Positions 20,954 to 28,379 of a stretch of DNA of 36,140 nucleotides are shown here, one piece after another. The stretch is from Anaerolineales bacterium (lineage in GTDB: Bacteria; Chloroflexota; Anaerolineae; Anaerolineales; UBA11579). The number at the start of each line of letters is the position of its first letter. The stretch's first letter is position 1. Made by a program: the position numbers and the translations under genes. The notes below the pieces were generated by a model, which worked only from the letters and a program-made list of their open reading frames with translations, did not search any database and was not told where the DNA came from. The stretch lies in NCBI GenBank assembly GCA_024710875.1, contig JANJTX010000096.1:1-36140 (forward strand), given 5' to 3'.

Positions 20954-23539
20954 ATGAAACCATCCATTGAAAAACTTCAAAAAATCTTCCGATTGGAAGA
21001 TGAACGCAAGTATGACAACAAAGCCGTAGTCGGCGGGTTGGCCAGCATGACCGCCAACTGGGAAGGCGAAGCCCGCAGCGACAGCCTCCCCGAAGACCTG
21101 ATTCAGGCCGTCGTGGCCCGTCTGCGTGACTATGACCGTTTAAGCCCGGTTTCACGCGGCGATGCCCTCAAAGGCCTGTGGGCGCGGTTGCGCAAACATG
21201 AAGGGCTGGCCGAAAACCCGCCAGCTTCTGCCCCTCCCAAAAACGCTGAACCTGCGCTGGCCGAACCAACCCCGGCCGGAGAGCCCGTCGCCGAACCTGT
21301 CACATCCGCACCTTCCGAGAAACCCGCGGCCAGCGCCCCGCCGCCATCTGCCCGGCCTCAACCCTCAGCCGAGAAGCCAAAGCCCCCGGCCGAAAAACCG
21401 AAGCCCCAACCCGCCCCGCGCAAACAACACCAGAAGGTGCGCGGCCCGCGTCCGCAGCCCGAAGGCCCCAGCGCCGCGCTGGATGCCAGCGTTACCGTGC
21501 TGGATGGCGTGGGCCCCAAGAATGCCGAAAAACTCGCCCGGCTGGGGATTACCACCCTCGGCGATATGCTCATGCATTACCCCCGCCGTTATGATGATTA
21601 CAGCGCTCTCACGCCCATTAATCGACTGCGCTATGGCGATGAAGTCACCGTGATCGGCGTGGTGCAGAGTTCCGCCCTGCGGCCCTTCAAGGGCGGCGGC
21701 AAACGCCTGGAAGTCATTGTCTCGGATGGCAGCGCCGCCCTACGGGCGGTGTGGTTCAACCAGCCCTGGCTCGCCCAGCAAATGAAAGACGGCACGCCGA
21801 TTGCCCTATCCGGCAAGGTCGAGCAATACCTGGGCCGCCTGCAAATGGCCAACCCCGAATGGGAACCCCTGGATGACGAGCAGTTGCACACCAACCGCAT
21901 CGTGCCGGTTTATCCGCTCACCAGCGAAATCACCCAGCGCTGGCTGCGCACCCAGATGAACAAGGTCGTTACATATTGGGCGCCGCGCGTGGAAGAAACC
22001 CTGCCTGACAGTGTCCTGCAGGCCGTGGACCTGCCGCCGCTGCCGGAAGCCCTCCTGCAGGTGCATTTCCCCGCCTCGCAGGAAGACCTGCAGGATGCCC
22101 GCCAGCGCCTCGCCTTTGATGAAATCTTCTACCTCCAACTCGGCGCCCTGCGCCAGAAAGCCGAATGGGAGAGCCAGCCCGCCCGTATCTTTGACACCCC
22201 GCCGGACTGGCTGGTCGAACAGACCGCCCGCCTGCCGTTCCCGCTCACCGGCGCCCAGTCGCGTGCCCTGGATGAAATCCGCGCTGGCCTCGCCAGTGGC
22301 CGCCCACTCAACCGCCTGTTGCAGGGCGATGTTGGCTCCGGTAAAACCGTGGTCGCCGCCCTCGGTGCGGCCATGGCCCTGCGCCACGGCGTTCAGGCGG
22401 CGGTTCTCGCCCCCACCAGCATCCTCGCCGAGCAGCACCTGCACAGTTTCAGCGCTCTGCTGGTTGGCGAAGGCAACCTGCTGGCGGAAAGCGAAATCTG
22501 CCTGTTGGTCGGCGCCACCCCGGAAAGCGAAAAAGCCGAAATCCGGGCTGGCTTGCAAAACGGCAGCATTCGCCTTGTCATCGGCACGCATGCCCTGCTG
22601 GAAGAGCCGGTGCAGTTCCAGTCCCTCCAGTTTGTCGTCATAGATGAACAGCACCGCTTCGGCGTGGAGCAACGCGCCGCCCTGCGCGCCAAGGGCGATA
22701 ACCCGCACCTGCTGGTCATGACCGCCACCCCCATCCCGCGTTCGCTGGCTCTCACCGTCTATGGCGACCTCGACCTGACCGTCATGGATGAAATGCCGCC
22801 CGGCCGCCAGCCGGTCAGCACCCATGTCCTCGTCCCACGGGAGCGTGAGCGCGCCTACAGCCTCATCAAACGTGAACTGGCTGCCGGCCGCCAGGCCTTT
22901 ATCATCTACCCGCTGGTGGAAGATAGCGAAACCACCGCCGGCCTGGCCGCCGTGGAGCAGCAGAATCACTTGCAGCAGGAAGTCTTCCAGCAATACAAAG
23001 TCGGCTTGTTGCACGGCCGCCTGCACCCGGATGAAAAAGATAGCGTGATGAACGCTTTCCGCGCCGGCGAATTCCACGCCCTCGTCTCCACCACCGTCAT
23101 CGAAGTCGGGGTGGATGTCCCCAATGCCACCGTCATGCTCATTGAAGGCGCCAACCGCTTTGGCCTCGCCCAGTTACACCAGTTGCGCGGCCGGGTTGGG
23201 CGCGGCGGCGGCGAATCCTACTGCCTGCTGGTTCCCGAGCAGGATGAAGAAGCCGAAAACGAACGCCTCAAAGCCATGGTTGAAAGCAACGACGGCTTCG
23301 TGCTGGCCGAGCGCGACCTGCAGCAGCGCGGCCCCGGCGACTTTCTCGGCACCCGCCAGGCCGGTTATGGCGACCATCTGCGCCTCGCCAGCCTGACCGA
23401 TGTGCGCCTGATTGAAAAAGCCCGCCAGCAGGCCCAGACCCTGCTGGAAAAAGACCCTGACTTGAGCCAGCCCGACCACAGCCGCCTCGCCCGCTGGCTG
23501 GCCGAATTCTGGCGCCGCGGCCAGGGAGACCGAAGTTGA
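20954..23539 (+). CDS. recG: ATP-dependent DNA helicase RecG with N-terminal extension
   Basis: Superfamily 2 helicase that regresses stalled forks and processes recombination intermediates. The 861-aa protein is about 170 aa longer than the E. coli enzyme. The extra part is a helical region (1-90) with a proline/alanine/lysine-rich linker (about 91-170). The standard protein follows: a helix-hairpin-helix-like VTVLDGVGPKNAEKLARLGITTLGDML, the wedge OB fold with YDDYS...VTVIGVV, motif I GDVGSGKT (458-465), motif II DEQH (564-567), TATPIPRSLALT, and motif VI QLRGRVGRG. The end is normal. It overlaps coaD by four bases and lies after degV, as in Firmicutes where recG is near yloV. Confidence 0.95.
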   Translation: MKPSIEKLQKIFRLEDERKYDNKAVVGGLASMTANWEGEARSDSLPEDLIQAVVARLRDYDRLSPVSRGDALKGLWARLRKHEGLAENPPASAPPKNAEPALAEPTPAGEPVAEPVTSAPSEKPAASAPPPSARPQPSAEKPKPPAEKPKPQPAPRKQHQKVRGPRPQPEGPSAALDASVTVLDGVGPKNAEKLARLGITTLGDMLMHYPRRYDDYSALTPINRLRYGDEVTVIGVVQSSALRPFKGGGKRLEVIVSDGSAALRAVWFNQPWLAQQMKDGTPIALSGKVEQYLGRLQMANPEWEPLDDEQLHTNRIVPVYPLTSEITQRWLRTQMNKVVTYWAPRVEETLPDSVLQAVDLPPLPEALLQVHFPASQEDLQDARQRLAFDEIFYLQLGALRQKAEWESQPARIFDTPPDWLVEQTARLPFPLTGAQSRALDEIRAGLASGRPLNRLLQGDVGSGKTVVAALGAAMALRHGVQAAVLAPTSILAEQHLHSFSALLVGEGNLLAESEICLLVGATPESEKAEIRAGLQNGSIRLVIGTHALLEEPVQFQSLQFVVIDEQHRFGVEQRAALRAKGDNPHLLVMTATPIPRSLALTVYGDLDLTVMDEMPPGRQPVSTHVLVPRERERAYSLIKRELAAGRQAFIIYPLVEDSETTAGLAAVEQQNHLQQEVFQQYKVGLLHGRLHPDEKDSVMNAFRAGEFHALVSTTVIEVGVDVPNATVMLIEGANRFGLAQLHQLRGRVGRGGGESYCLLVPEQDEEAENERLKAMVESNDGFVLAERDLQQRGPGDFLGTRQAGYGDHLRLASLTDVRLIEKARQQAQTLLEKDPDLSQPDHSRLARWLAEFWRRGQGDRS

Positions 23540-24063
23540 CGAAAATCCGCGCCTTGTTCCCCGCCACCTTTGACCCGATCCACAACGGGCATATCGATAT
23601 CGCCCTGCGCGCCAGCCGCCTGTTCGATGAACTGGTGGTCGGCGTCTTTGAACGACCGCTCAAGAGCCTGATGTTCAGCCCGGAAGAGCGCATGTCGCTT
23701 GTGCAGCAGGCCTTCGCCGGGCATGAGAAAATCCGCGTCCTCGGCTACAGCGGGCTGACGGTCCAGTTCTGCCAGGAAATCCAGGCCCAGGTCATCGTGC
23801 GCGGTCTGCGGGTGTTCTCTGACTTTGAATTCGAGTTCCGGTTGGCGCTTGCCAACCAGGCGCTCGCCCCGGAGATTGAAACCATCTCATTTATCACGGC
23901 CAAAGAGCACACCTTTCTTTCATCCACCACCGTGCGCGAAATCGCCTCGCTCGGTGGCGATGTCAGCAGCATGGTGCCGGCCCATGTGCGCGCCGCCCTG
24001 GCTGAGAAATACCACACCAATGCCACCGATGGCCGCTTTACCACCAATTCGCTGCGCGACTGA
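23536..24063 (+). CDS. coaD: Phosphopantetheine adenylyltransferase
   Basis: Penultimate step of coenzyme A synthesis: transfers AMP from ATP to 4'-phosphopantetheine. The nucleotidyltransferase signature ATFDPIHNGHID (10-21) carries the catalytic HxGH (His16-His19). VIVRGLR (86-92), DFEFEFRLALANQALAPEIET and LSSTTVRE (128-135, the ISSTxVR motif) complete the family set. The 175 aa include a slightly longer C-terminal tail than usual. The start is TTG 23536, supported by GGAG (23525-23528) seven bases upstream and by the family N-terminus. It overlaps the recG stop codon by four bases (TTGA), which indicates translational coupling of a repair helicase with a CoA enzyme. A guanine-rich tract lies immediately after the stop codon. 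Confidence 0.95.
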   Translation: MTKIRALFPATFDPIHNGHIDIALRASRLFDELVVGVFERPLKSLMFSPEERMSLVQQAFAGHEKIRVLGYSGLTVQFCQEIQAQVIVRGLRVFSDFEFEFRLALANQALAPEIETISFITAKEHTFLSSTTVREIASLGGDVSSMVPAHVRAALAEKYHTNATDGRFTTNSLRD

Positions 24064-24066
24064 CCC

Positions 24067-24117
24067 GGGCCGGGTGGGGGCGGGGCTGGGTTTTTGGTCC
24101 CCCAGTTTTCCCCCGCC
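24067..24117 (+). other. G-quadruplex-like tract with competing hairpin, 3' of coaD
   Basis: Five runs of three or more G (24067-69, 24072-74, 24076-80, 24082-85, 24088-90) are separated by loops of only one or two bases, starting four bases after the coaD stop codon. GGCGGGG (24079-24085) can alternatively pair with CCCCGCC (24111-24117). The G-rich strand is the coding strand, so both could form in the mRNA. Confidence 0.6.
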
Positions 24118-24170
24118 TGCAAAGTTGACGATTTACCCGTTTTCCAGTAGGCTTAGGCTTAAATCTTGCA

Positions 24171-24190
24171 CTATTTGACGTACCAAATAG
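24171..24190. promoter_or_regulatory. Perfect palindrome upstream of the coiled-coil gene, possible operator
   Basis: CTATTTG-ACGTAC-CAAATAG (24171-24190) is a perfect 7-bp inverted repeat with a six-base centre, ending 19 bases before ATG 24210. TTGACG occurs at 24125-24130 as a possible -35, with only a weak TAGGCT box 17 bases on. The spacing suits a repressor site, but no regulator gene is adjacent. Confidence 0.4.
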
Positions 24191-24209
24191 CGCCTGAAAC
24201 GAGTGTGTA

Positions 24210-24728
24210 ATGGATATCCTGCATCTGGTTGACCGTCTGGAAGAATTGCTCAATACGAGCCGCCCGATTCCGTTCACCAACAATGTGGTGGTGGATGAGG
24301 ACCGCATGCTGGATTTAATTGACCAGATGCGCGTGGCGATTCCGGATGAAGTCAAAAAAGCCCAAAAACTGCTTAGCGAGCGCGACCGCACGCTGGCCCA
24401 GGCTCAGGAAGAGGCCGCCCGTACCCTGAAAATCGCCCGCGAGAAGCACGATAGCATGCTCGAACGCGATGCCATTGTGGAATCGGCCAAGGCCCGCGCC
24501 GACCAGATTCACGAGCAGGCCAAACTGGATGCTGAAGCCACCCGCCGCGAGGCCGATGAATATGTGATGGAAGCCCTCACCAACCTGGAAATTGAGATGG
24601 AACGCTCGCTCAATCAGGTTCGCAATGGCCTGCGCGCCCTGCAACACACCCAGGCCGCCCGCGTTTCTGCTACCCGCGTCCCGGCGACTTCCGTCTCTCA
24701 CCCCGAAGACGACCCAGACACCGAATAA
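24210..24728 (+). CDS. SepIVA/DivIVA-like coiled-coil protein
   Basis: A 172-aa soluble protein. The N-terminal block LVDRLEELLNTSRPIPFTNNVVVDEDRMLDLIDQMRVAIPDEVKKAQKLLSERD (6-59) follows, from memory, the same pattern as the N-terminus of mycobacterial SepIVA, a DivIVA-like septum protein. A long charged coiled coil covers about 45-140 and the C-terminus is low-complexity. Homologs are often annotated as ATP synthase subunit B-like because of the coiled coil, but there is no membrane segment here and no other ATP synthase gene. A role in division or envelope organisation is inferred. It follows coaD by 146 bp, and in Actinobacteria related genes also lie near coaD or yceD/rpmF. The ribosome site before ATG 24210 is weak. 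Confidence 0.72.
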   Translation: MDILHLVDRLEELLNTSRPIPFTNNVVVDEDRMLDLIDQMRVAIPDEVKKAQKLLSERDRTLAQAQEEAARTLKIAREKHDSMLERDAIVESAKARADQIHEQAKLDAEATRREADEYVMEALTNLEIEMERSLNQVRNGLRALQHTQAARVSATRVPATSVSHPEDDPDTE

Positions 24729-24754
24729 CTTTTCTTCCTCCCTGACTTACCATG

Positions 24755-24784
24755 CGCCGGCAGCCTTGCCGGCGTTTCTTTTTG
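24755..24784 (+). terminator. Intrinsic terminator after the coiled-coil gene
   Basis: CGCCGGCA / TGCCGGCG (24755-24762 and 24767-24774) around GCCT, followed by TTTCTTTTTG. It separates the recG-coaD side from the ABC transporter operon. Confidence 0.88.
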
Positions 24785-24787
24785 CCC

Positions 24788-24844
24788 TTGACAATCTGTG
24801 CAAAACATGTACAATATATTTATATAAAGTTGAAATTCAAGGAG
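24788..24844 (+). promoter_or_regulatory. Strong promoter and ribosome site of the ABC transporter operon
   Basis: TTGACA (24788-24793, consensus) and TACAAT (24810-24815) are 16 bases apart, in a markedly AT-rich stretch. Start is near 24822. AAGGAG (24839-24844) is six bases before ATG 24851. Confidence 0.75.
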
Positions 24845-24850
24845 CGTTGC

Positions 24851-26002
24851 ATGGCTTTTTATCTGGCAATCAAAGAATTCTGGCGGGCGCGCGGGCGGTT
24901 TATGCTCTTTAGCCTCGTCATCGCCCTCATTACGGTGCTGGTCCTCTTTGTGGCGGCGCTCGGGCGCGGCCTTTCGGATGCCAACCGTCAGTTCATTGAC
25001 AAACTGGATGCAGATGTACTCGTCACCCAGGAAAATGCCGACCTGGTCCTCACGGCCAGCCGTGTAAGCGGCCAGACGCTCAATGAAGTCCGCCGCATTG
25101 AAGGCGTACAGGCCGCGGGGCTGCTGGCCTTCAGCAATGCCAGCCTGCTCCTCCCGGATGGCGAAGATGTGGATGTCTCGCTGGTCGGCATCGAACCCGG
25201 TCAGGTCGGCGCGCCCACCTTGCTGGAAGGCAGCGACTTGCGCAACCGCTATGGCAACCAGCTCCTGCTGGATGAAAATATCGCTCGCCAGGCCGGGGTA
25301 GGGGTTGGCGATGAAGTTGTGCTTGAAACCATTCAGGGCTCGGAAACCGAATCTTTCACCCTCACCGTGGTCGGCATTACCGATGAACGCCAGTTTTTCT
25401 TTGCCCCCAGCGTCTATCTGCCACTGTACACCTGGGACAAAGTCAAACCCCAGGCGGAGGCTTCGGCCCGCAGCAGCGCCCCGCTCGGCAACATCATCGC
25501 CGTCCAGTTGGCGGAGGGCGCCTCGGCCGATGACGTCAGCGCTCGTATTCTGGCGCGCATTGATGATGTAGCCGTGGCGGACAAGGAAACCGTTGTCAGC
25601 GCCCAGCCTGGCTATACCGCCCAACAGGGCACGGTCAGCGCCCAGCGTGGCTTTGCGCTCGTTATCGGCGTGCTGGTCGTCGGTGGTTTCTTCCAGATTC
25701 AAACCCTTCAGAAAGTACCCCAGATTGGCATGCTCAAAGCCATTGGCGTGCGCAACCGCACTGTCGCGCTTTCCGCTTTCTACCAGATTCTCATCGTTAC
25801 CGTAGTCGGAGTCGCGCTGGGTGGGTTGGTCACTTTCCTGCTGGCTCTCGGCATTCCGCCGGTTGTCCCGTTGCGCTTCACCTTCGCCACCATTGCCGCC
25901 GCGGTCGGCTCGCTGATGCTCATCGGCCCGCTGGGCGGCATGGTGTCCGTGCGTCTGGCCGTCCGCATCGAGCCGCTCTCGGCCATCGCCCAGGGCAAAT
26001 AA
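24851..26002 (+). CDS. ABC transporter permease, FtsX/MacB type
   Basis: A 383-aa inner-membrane permease of the four-helix FtsX/LolC/MacB class. One hydrophobic helix (18-38) is followed by a large extracytoplasmic domain (about 40-262) and three helices (267-284, 311-333, 344-366). The cytoplasmic segment between the second and third helices, LQKVPQIGMLKAIGVRNRTV (286-305), is the typical coupling helix contacting the ATPase. Such systems do not move small solutes across the membrane but drive lipoprotein, peptide or envelope work by mechanotransmission. ATG 24851 has AAGGAG six bases upstream; an upstream in-frame codon at 24752 would place translation through the terminator and promoter. 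The ATPase gene follows by 26 bp. Confidence 0.92.
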   Translation: MAFYLAIKEFWRARGRFMLFSLVIALITVLVLFVAALGRGLSDANRQFIDKLDADVLVTQENADLVLTASRVSGQTLNEVRRIEGVQAAGLLAFSNASLLLPDGEDVDVSLVGIEPGQVGAPTLLEGSDLRNRYGNQLLLDENIARQAGVGVGDEVVLETIQGSETESFTLTVVGITDERQFFFAPSVYLPLYTWDKVKPQAEASARSSAPLGNIIAVQLAEGASADDVSARILARIDDVAVADKETVVSAQPGYTAQQGTVSAQRGFALVIGVLVVGGFFQIQTLQKVPQIGMLKAIGVRNRTVALSAFYQILIVTVVGVALGGLVTFLLALGIPPVVPLRFTFATIAAAVGSLMLIGPLGGMVSVRLAVRIEPLSAIAQGK

Positions 26003-26028
26003 GCCCACCCTAATTCAAAGGACTTCTC

Positions 26029-26847
26029 ATGACCTACGCCCTCCAAACCGAAGCCGTGACCAAAATGTACGGCCAGACCGGCACCAGCACCCTCGCCGTA
26101 GATGCCGTTTCGCTGGCGGTATCGGCCGGTGAATTCGTCGCCCTGGTTGGCCCCAGCGGTTCCGGTAAAACCACCCTGCTCGCCATGCTGGCTGCTCTGC
26201 TCAACCCCAGCGAAGGCCGCATCCGCATTGACGGGCAGGACCTCGCCGCCATGAACGACAAAGAGCGCACCCGCTTCCGCGGCGAGAAAATTGGCTTTAC
26301 TTTTCAGGCCAATAACCTGCTGCCCTATCTGACCGCCCTCGAAAATGTGGAACTCATGCTGCGTCTGAATGGCCGGCTGGATACCGCTGGCAAGGCCCGC
26401 GCTCGCGGCCTGCTGGAACGCCTTGGCCTCGCAGACCGCCTCAACAACCTGCCCAGCCAGCTCTCTGGCGGCCAGCAGCAGCGCGTCGCCATTGCGCGTG
26501 CCCTTGTGCACAACCCGGCCGTTGTGCTGGCGGATGAGCCCACTGCCAGCCTGGATACCGAGCGCGCCTTTCAGGTCGTGGAAACCTTCGCCAGCCTCAT
26601 CCACGAACAGCAGCGCGCCGGCATCATGGTGACCCATGACCTGCGCATGGTGAAATATGTGGACCGCGTCATTCACATGGTGGATGGCATCATTCGCAAT
26701 GAGGTCAGCGACCGCCAGCAAATTGAACTGCTGGCCCTCACTGGCAGCTTTGAAGCCGCCGAGCAATTCGCCCTCCAATCGCCGGGCGGTCTCCCCGGCG
26801 TATTGGCCCAGTCTCTGGCCGCCTTTGCGCTGCCCGGCAGCCACTAA
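26029..26847 (+). CDS. ABC transporter ATP-binding protein, LolD/MacB type
   Basis: A 272-aa ATPase partner of the upstream permease. Walker A is GPSGSGKT (41-48), the Q loop lies at TFQANNLLP, the signature is LSGGQ (145-149) followed by QQR, Walker B is VVLADEPT (165-172) with Asp169 and Glu170, and the switch histidine is His203. Sequence style ([27 protein letters not shown]) is that of the LolD/DevA/MacB group. The last 45 residues past the normal end form an extra helical tail. AAAGGA precedes ATG 26029. It is in one operon with the permease and with an alpha/beta hydrolase whose start is two bases after this stop. The cargo or target is unknown. Confidence 0.95.
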   Translation: MTYALQTEAVTKMYGQTGTSTLAVDAVSLAVSAGEFVALVGPSGSGKTTLLAMLAALLNPSEGRIRIDGQDLAAMNDKERTRFRGEKIGFTFQANNLLPYLTALENVELMLRLNGRLDTAGKARARGLLERLGLADRLNNLPSQLSGGQQQRVAIARALVHNPAVVLADEPTASLDTERAFQVVETFASLIHEQQRAGIMVTHDLRMVKYVDRVIHMVDGIIRNEVSDRQQIELLALTGSFEAAEQFALQSPGGLPGVLAQSLAAFALPGSH

Positions 26848-26849
26848 AC

Positions 26850-27605
26850 ATGTTGCTATTCTTTCAGCGCGCCCTGCTAGGTGCCACAACCTTCGTGCTG
26901 CTGGCCGCCGCCGGGTTGGCAGGCTGGGCCGCTACCGGGCCGCAACCCACCGCCCGCGCCGCCGCCGCCCTGCAAAGCAGCCAAACGGTCACGGTCGAGC
27001 AACAAGCAAACTGGATTGTCTTTCAACCCGCCAGCCGCCAGCCAACTATCGGGTTTATCTTTTACCCGGGTGGCCGCGTCCCCGCCGAAGCCTACGCCGC
27101 GCCGCTGGCGGCTCTCGCCGAGCAGGGGGTTCTGGTGGCCCTCGCCCGAATGCCCTTCAACCTGGCGGTGTTTGACTCCAACCGCGCCGCCGAAGCCATC
27201 GCCGTCTACCCGGAAATCGAAGCCTGGGCGATTGGCGGGCATTCGCTGGGTGGGGTGATGGCCGCCGCTTTTGCGGATGCCAACCCAGATGTCATTCAAG
27301 GATTGGTCTTGTGGGCCGCTTACCCGGCCGAGGCCAATGACCTCGCGCGCCGGCCAGACCTGGCCGTGCTCTCCCTCTATGGCACGCTGGATGGCCTCGC
27401 CGCCCCGGAACAGATTCTCGCCAGCGCCAGCCTGCTGCCGCCTAGCGCCGAATTCATCGCTCTCAAAGGCGGCAACCACAGTCAGTTTGGTGATTATGGC
27501 TTTCAGGCGGGGGACAACCCGGCGGCGATAAGTCCTGAACTGCAGCAGGCCCAGATCATCGAGGCTACCGGATCATTCTTATCAACGTTACTTGAAAGCG
27601 AATAG
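26850..27605 (+). CDS. Signal-anchored alpha/beta hydrolase
   Basis: A 251-aa alpha/beta hydrolase of the dienelactone-hydrolase-like (fold-5) type. The first 28 residues form a hydrophobic signal or anchor without a lipobox, so the enzyme is predicted to be outside the cytoplasm or membrane-tethered. The nucleophile elbow is GGHSLGG (129-135) with Ser132, the acid is probably Asp181 in YGTLDGLA, and the base is His210 in GGNHSQFGDYG. The substrate is unknown. The gene begins two bases after the ATPase stop, so it is the third gene of the ABC operon; export-side hydrolysis of the transported or displaced compound is a reasonable but untested idea. Confidence 0.85.
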   Translation: MLLFFQRALLGATTFVLLAAAGLAGWAATGPQPTARAAAALQSSQTVTVEQQANWIVFQPASRQPTIGFIFYPGGRVPAEAYAAPLAALAEQGVLVALARMPFNLAVFDSNRAAEAIAVYPEIEAWAIGGHSLGGVMAAAFADANPDVIQGLVLWAAYPAEANDLARRPDLAVLSLYGTLDGLAAPEQILASASLLPPSAEFIALKGGNHSQFGDYGFQAGDNPAAISPELQQAQIIEATGSFLSTLLESE

Positions 27606-27647
27606 TTTTTCCCCGGCTAACTTGTTGGCTCAAGTTGGAAGCAAGTT

Positions 27648-28361
27648 TCAAATTGGCGTATCGAAAAATCCCCCCGAATTGTTCAAAAATGCCTCACGCC
27701 ATATTTCATAGCCCTGTTGAAATTCTGGAATTTCAGAGTCCTCTTGAATTAATTCCAGAGTGCTTTCTTCCAACGCTTCTCGCGAAAGAGGCAAATGTTG
27801 AATAGAGGTTGGCCCCGGCAAACCTTCAAGCATTATCTTGAATCCATCGACTCGAACATGAAAAATTAAATCCCTTACTTCCCCCTCAATAATTACTGCG
27901 TCAATCTGCAAAATAGTAATTTGGGTATCCGAGTCTTCAGTCCCACCTTTTCGCCATACCTGACCAACCCGGTATTTCTCATCAGTACCTTTATCTAATG
28001 TGAACTTTGTGAATTGGAGTTCTGGCAACTTAGGTTCATTCGAATTCACTGCAGGGACTTCGTACACACCTCCCGGACCAAACCCTATCGAGCCAGGCTG
28101 TGGTTCTCCAATTTGAACAATTACCGGACGATTGAATATTTCCTGTAATCTGGAAACAACGTGACTGCGCCTCGCAAGGTCCCAGGCTTCCCAAGTTTCA
28201 GGCAGAATGGTGATTTCTAATGGCTCTCCGGACCATTCTCGCTCTTTTTTGGCAAGCTGGTGACGTTCCCGAGATTTCTTCCGATCGATAGAGTCCCAAA
28301 TTATGATCCCTATCCCGAGGGGAATCGCACAAAGTATCAAGGATAGAAACATCGAATCCAT
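27648..28361 (-). CDS. Unrecognised protein with one N-terminal membrane helix, AT-richer gene
   Basis: A 237-aa protein that I do not recognise. Residues 4-22 form a hydrophobic helix and the next segment is strongly basic (DRKKSRERHQLAKKERE), so a cytoplasmic main domain is expected by the positive-inside rule. The rest is mixed alpha/beta, with an acidic C-terminus (ESTLELIQEDSEIPEFQQGYEIWREAFLNNSGGFFDTPI) that loosely recalls small immunity-type proteins, though nothing diagnostic is present. Codon choice and base content are clearly more AT-rich than in all neighbours, which suggests later acquisition. ATG 28361 has AGGGGG eight bases upstream; ATG 28352 is an alternative. It sits between the ABC operon (convergent) and an SDR gene on the same strand. 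Confidence 0.7.
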   Translation of the reverse strand: MDSMFLSLILCAIPLGIGIIIWDSIDRKKSRERHQLAKKEREWSGEPLEITILPETWEAWDLARRSHVVSRLQEIFNRPVIVQIGEPQPGSIGFGPGGVYEVPAVNSNEPKLPELQFTKFTLDKGTDEKYRVGQVWRKGGTEDSDTQITILQIDAVIIEGEVRDLIFHVRVDGFKIMLEGLPGPTSIQHLPLSREALEESTLELIQEDSEIPEFQQGYEIWREAFLNNSGGFFDTPI

Positions 28362-28379
28362 CCGTTAGGCCCCCTTTCT

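Noticed and set aside
21806-23077. Leftward open frame of 423 codons inside recG
   Set aside because: Antisense shadow of the helicase domain, with no motif or ribosome site.
24788-24815. MarR/TetR operator in the AT-rich ABC promoter (ACATGT and TGTACA overlap the -10)
   Set aside because: Palindromes are only six bases long and no regulator gene is adjacent.
24698-26008. Leftward open frame of 436 codons opposite the permease gene
   Set aside because: It would run through the strong rightward promoter and terminator; its composition is low-complexity and the opposite strand encodes a convincing permease.
27606-27647. Terminator between the alpha/beta hydrolase and the AT-rich gene
   Set aside because: AACTTG/CAAGTT (27619-27636) is only a 6-bp AT-rich stem without a T tract on either side, too weak to list.
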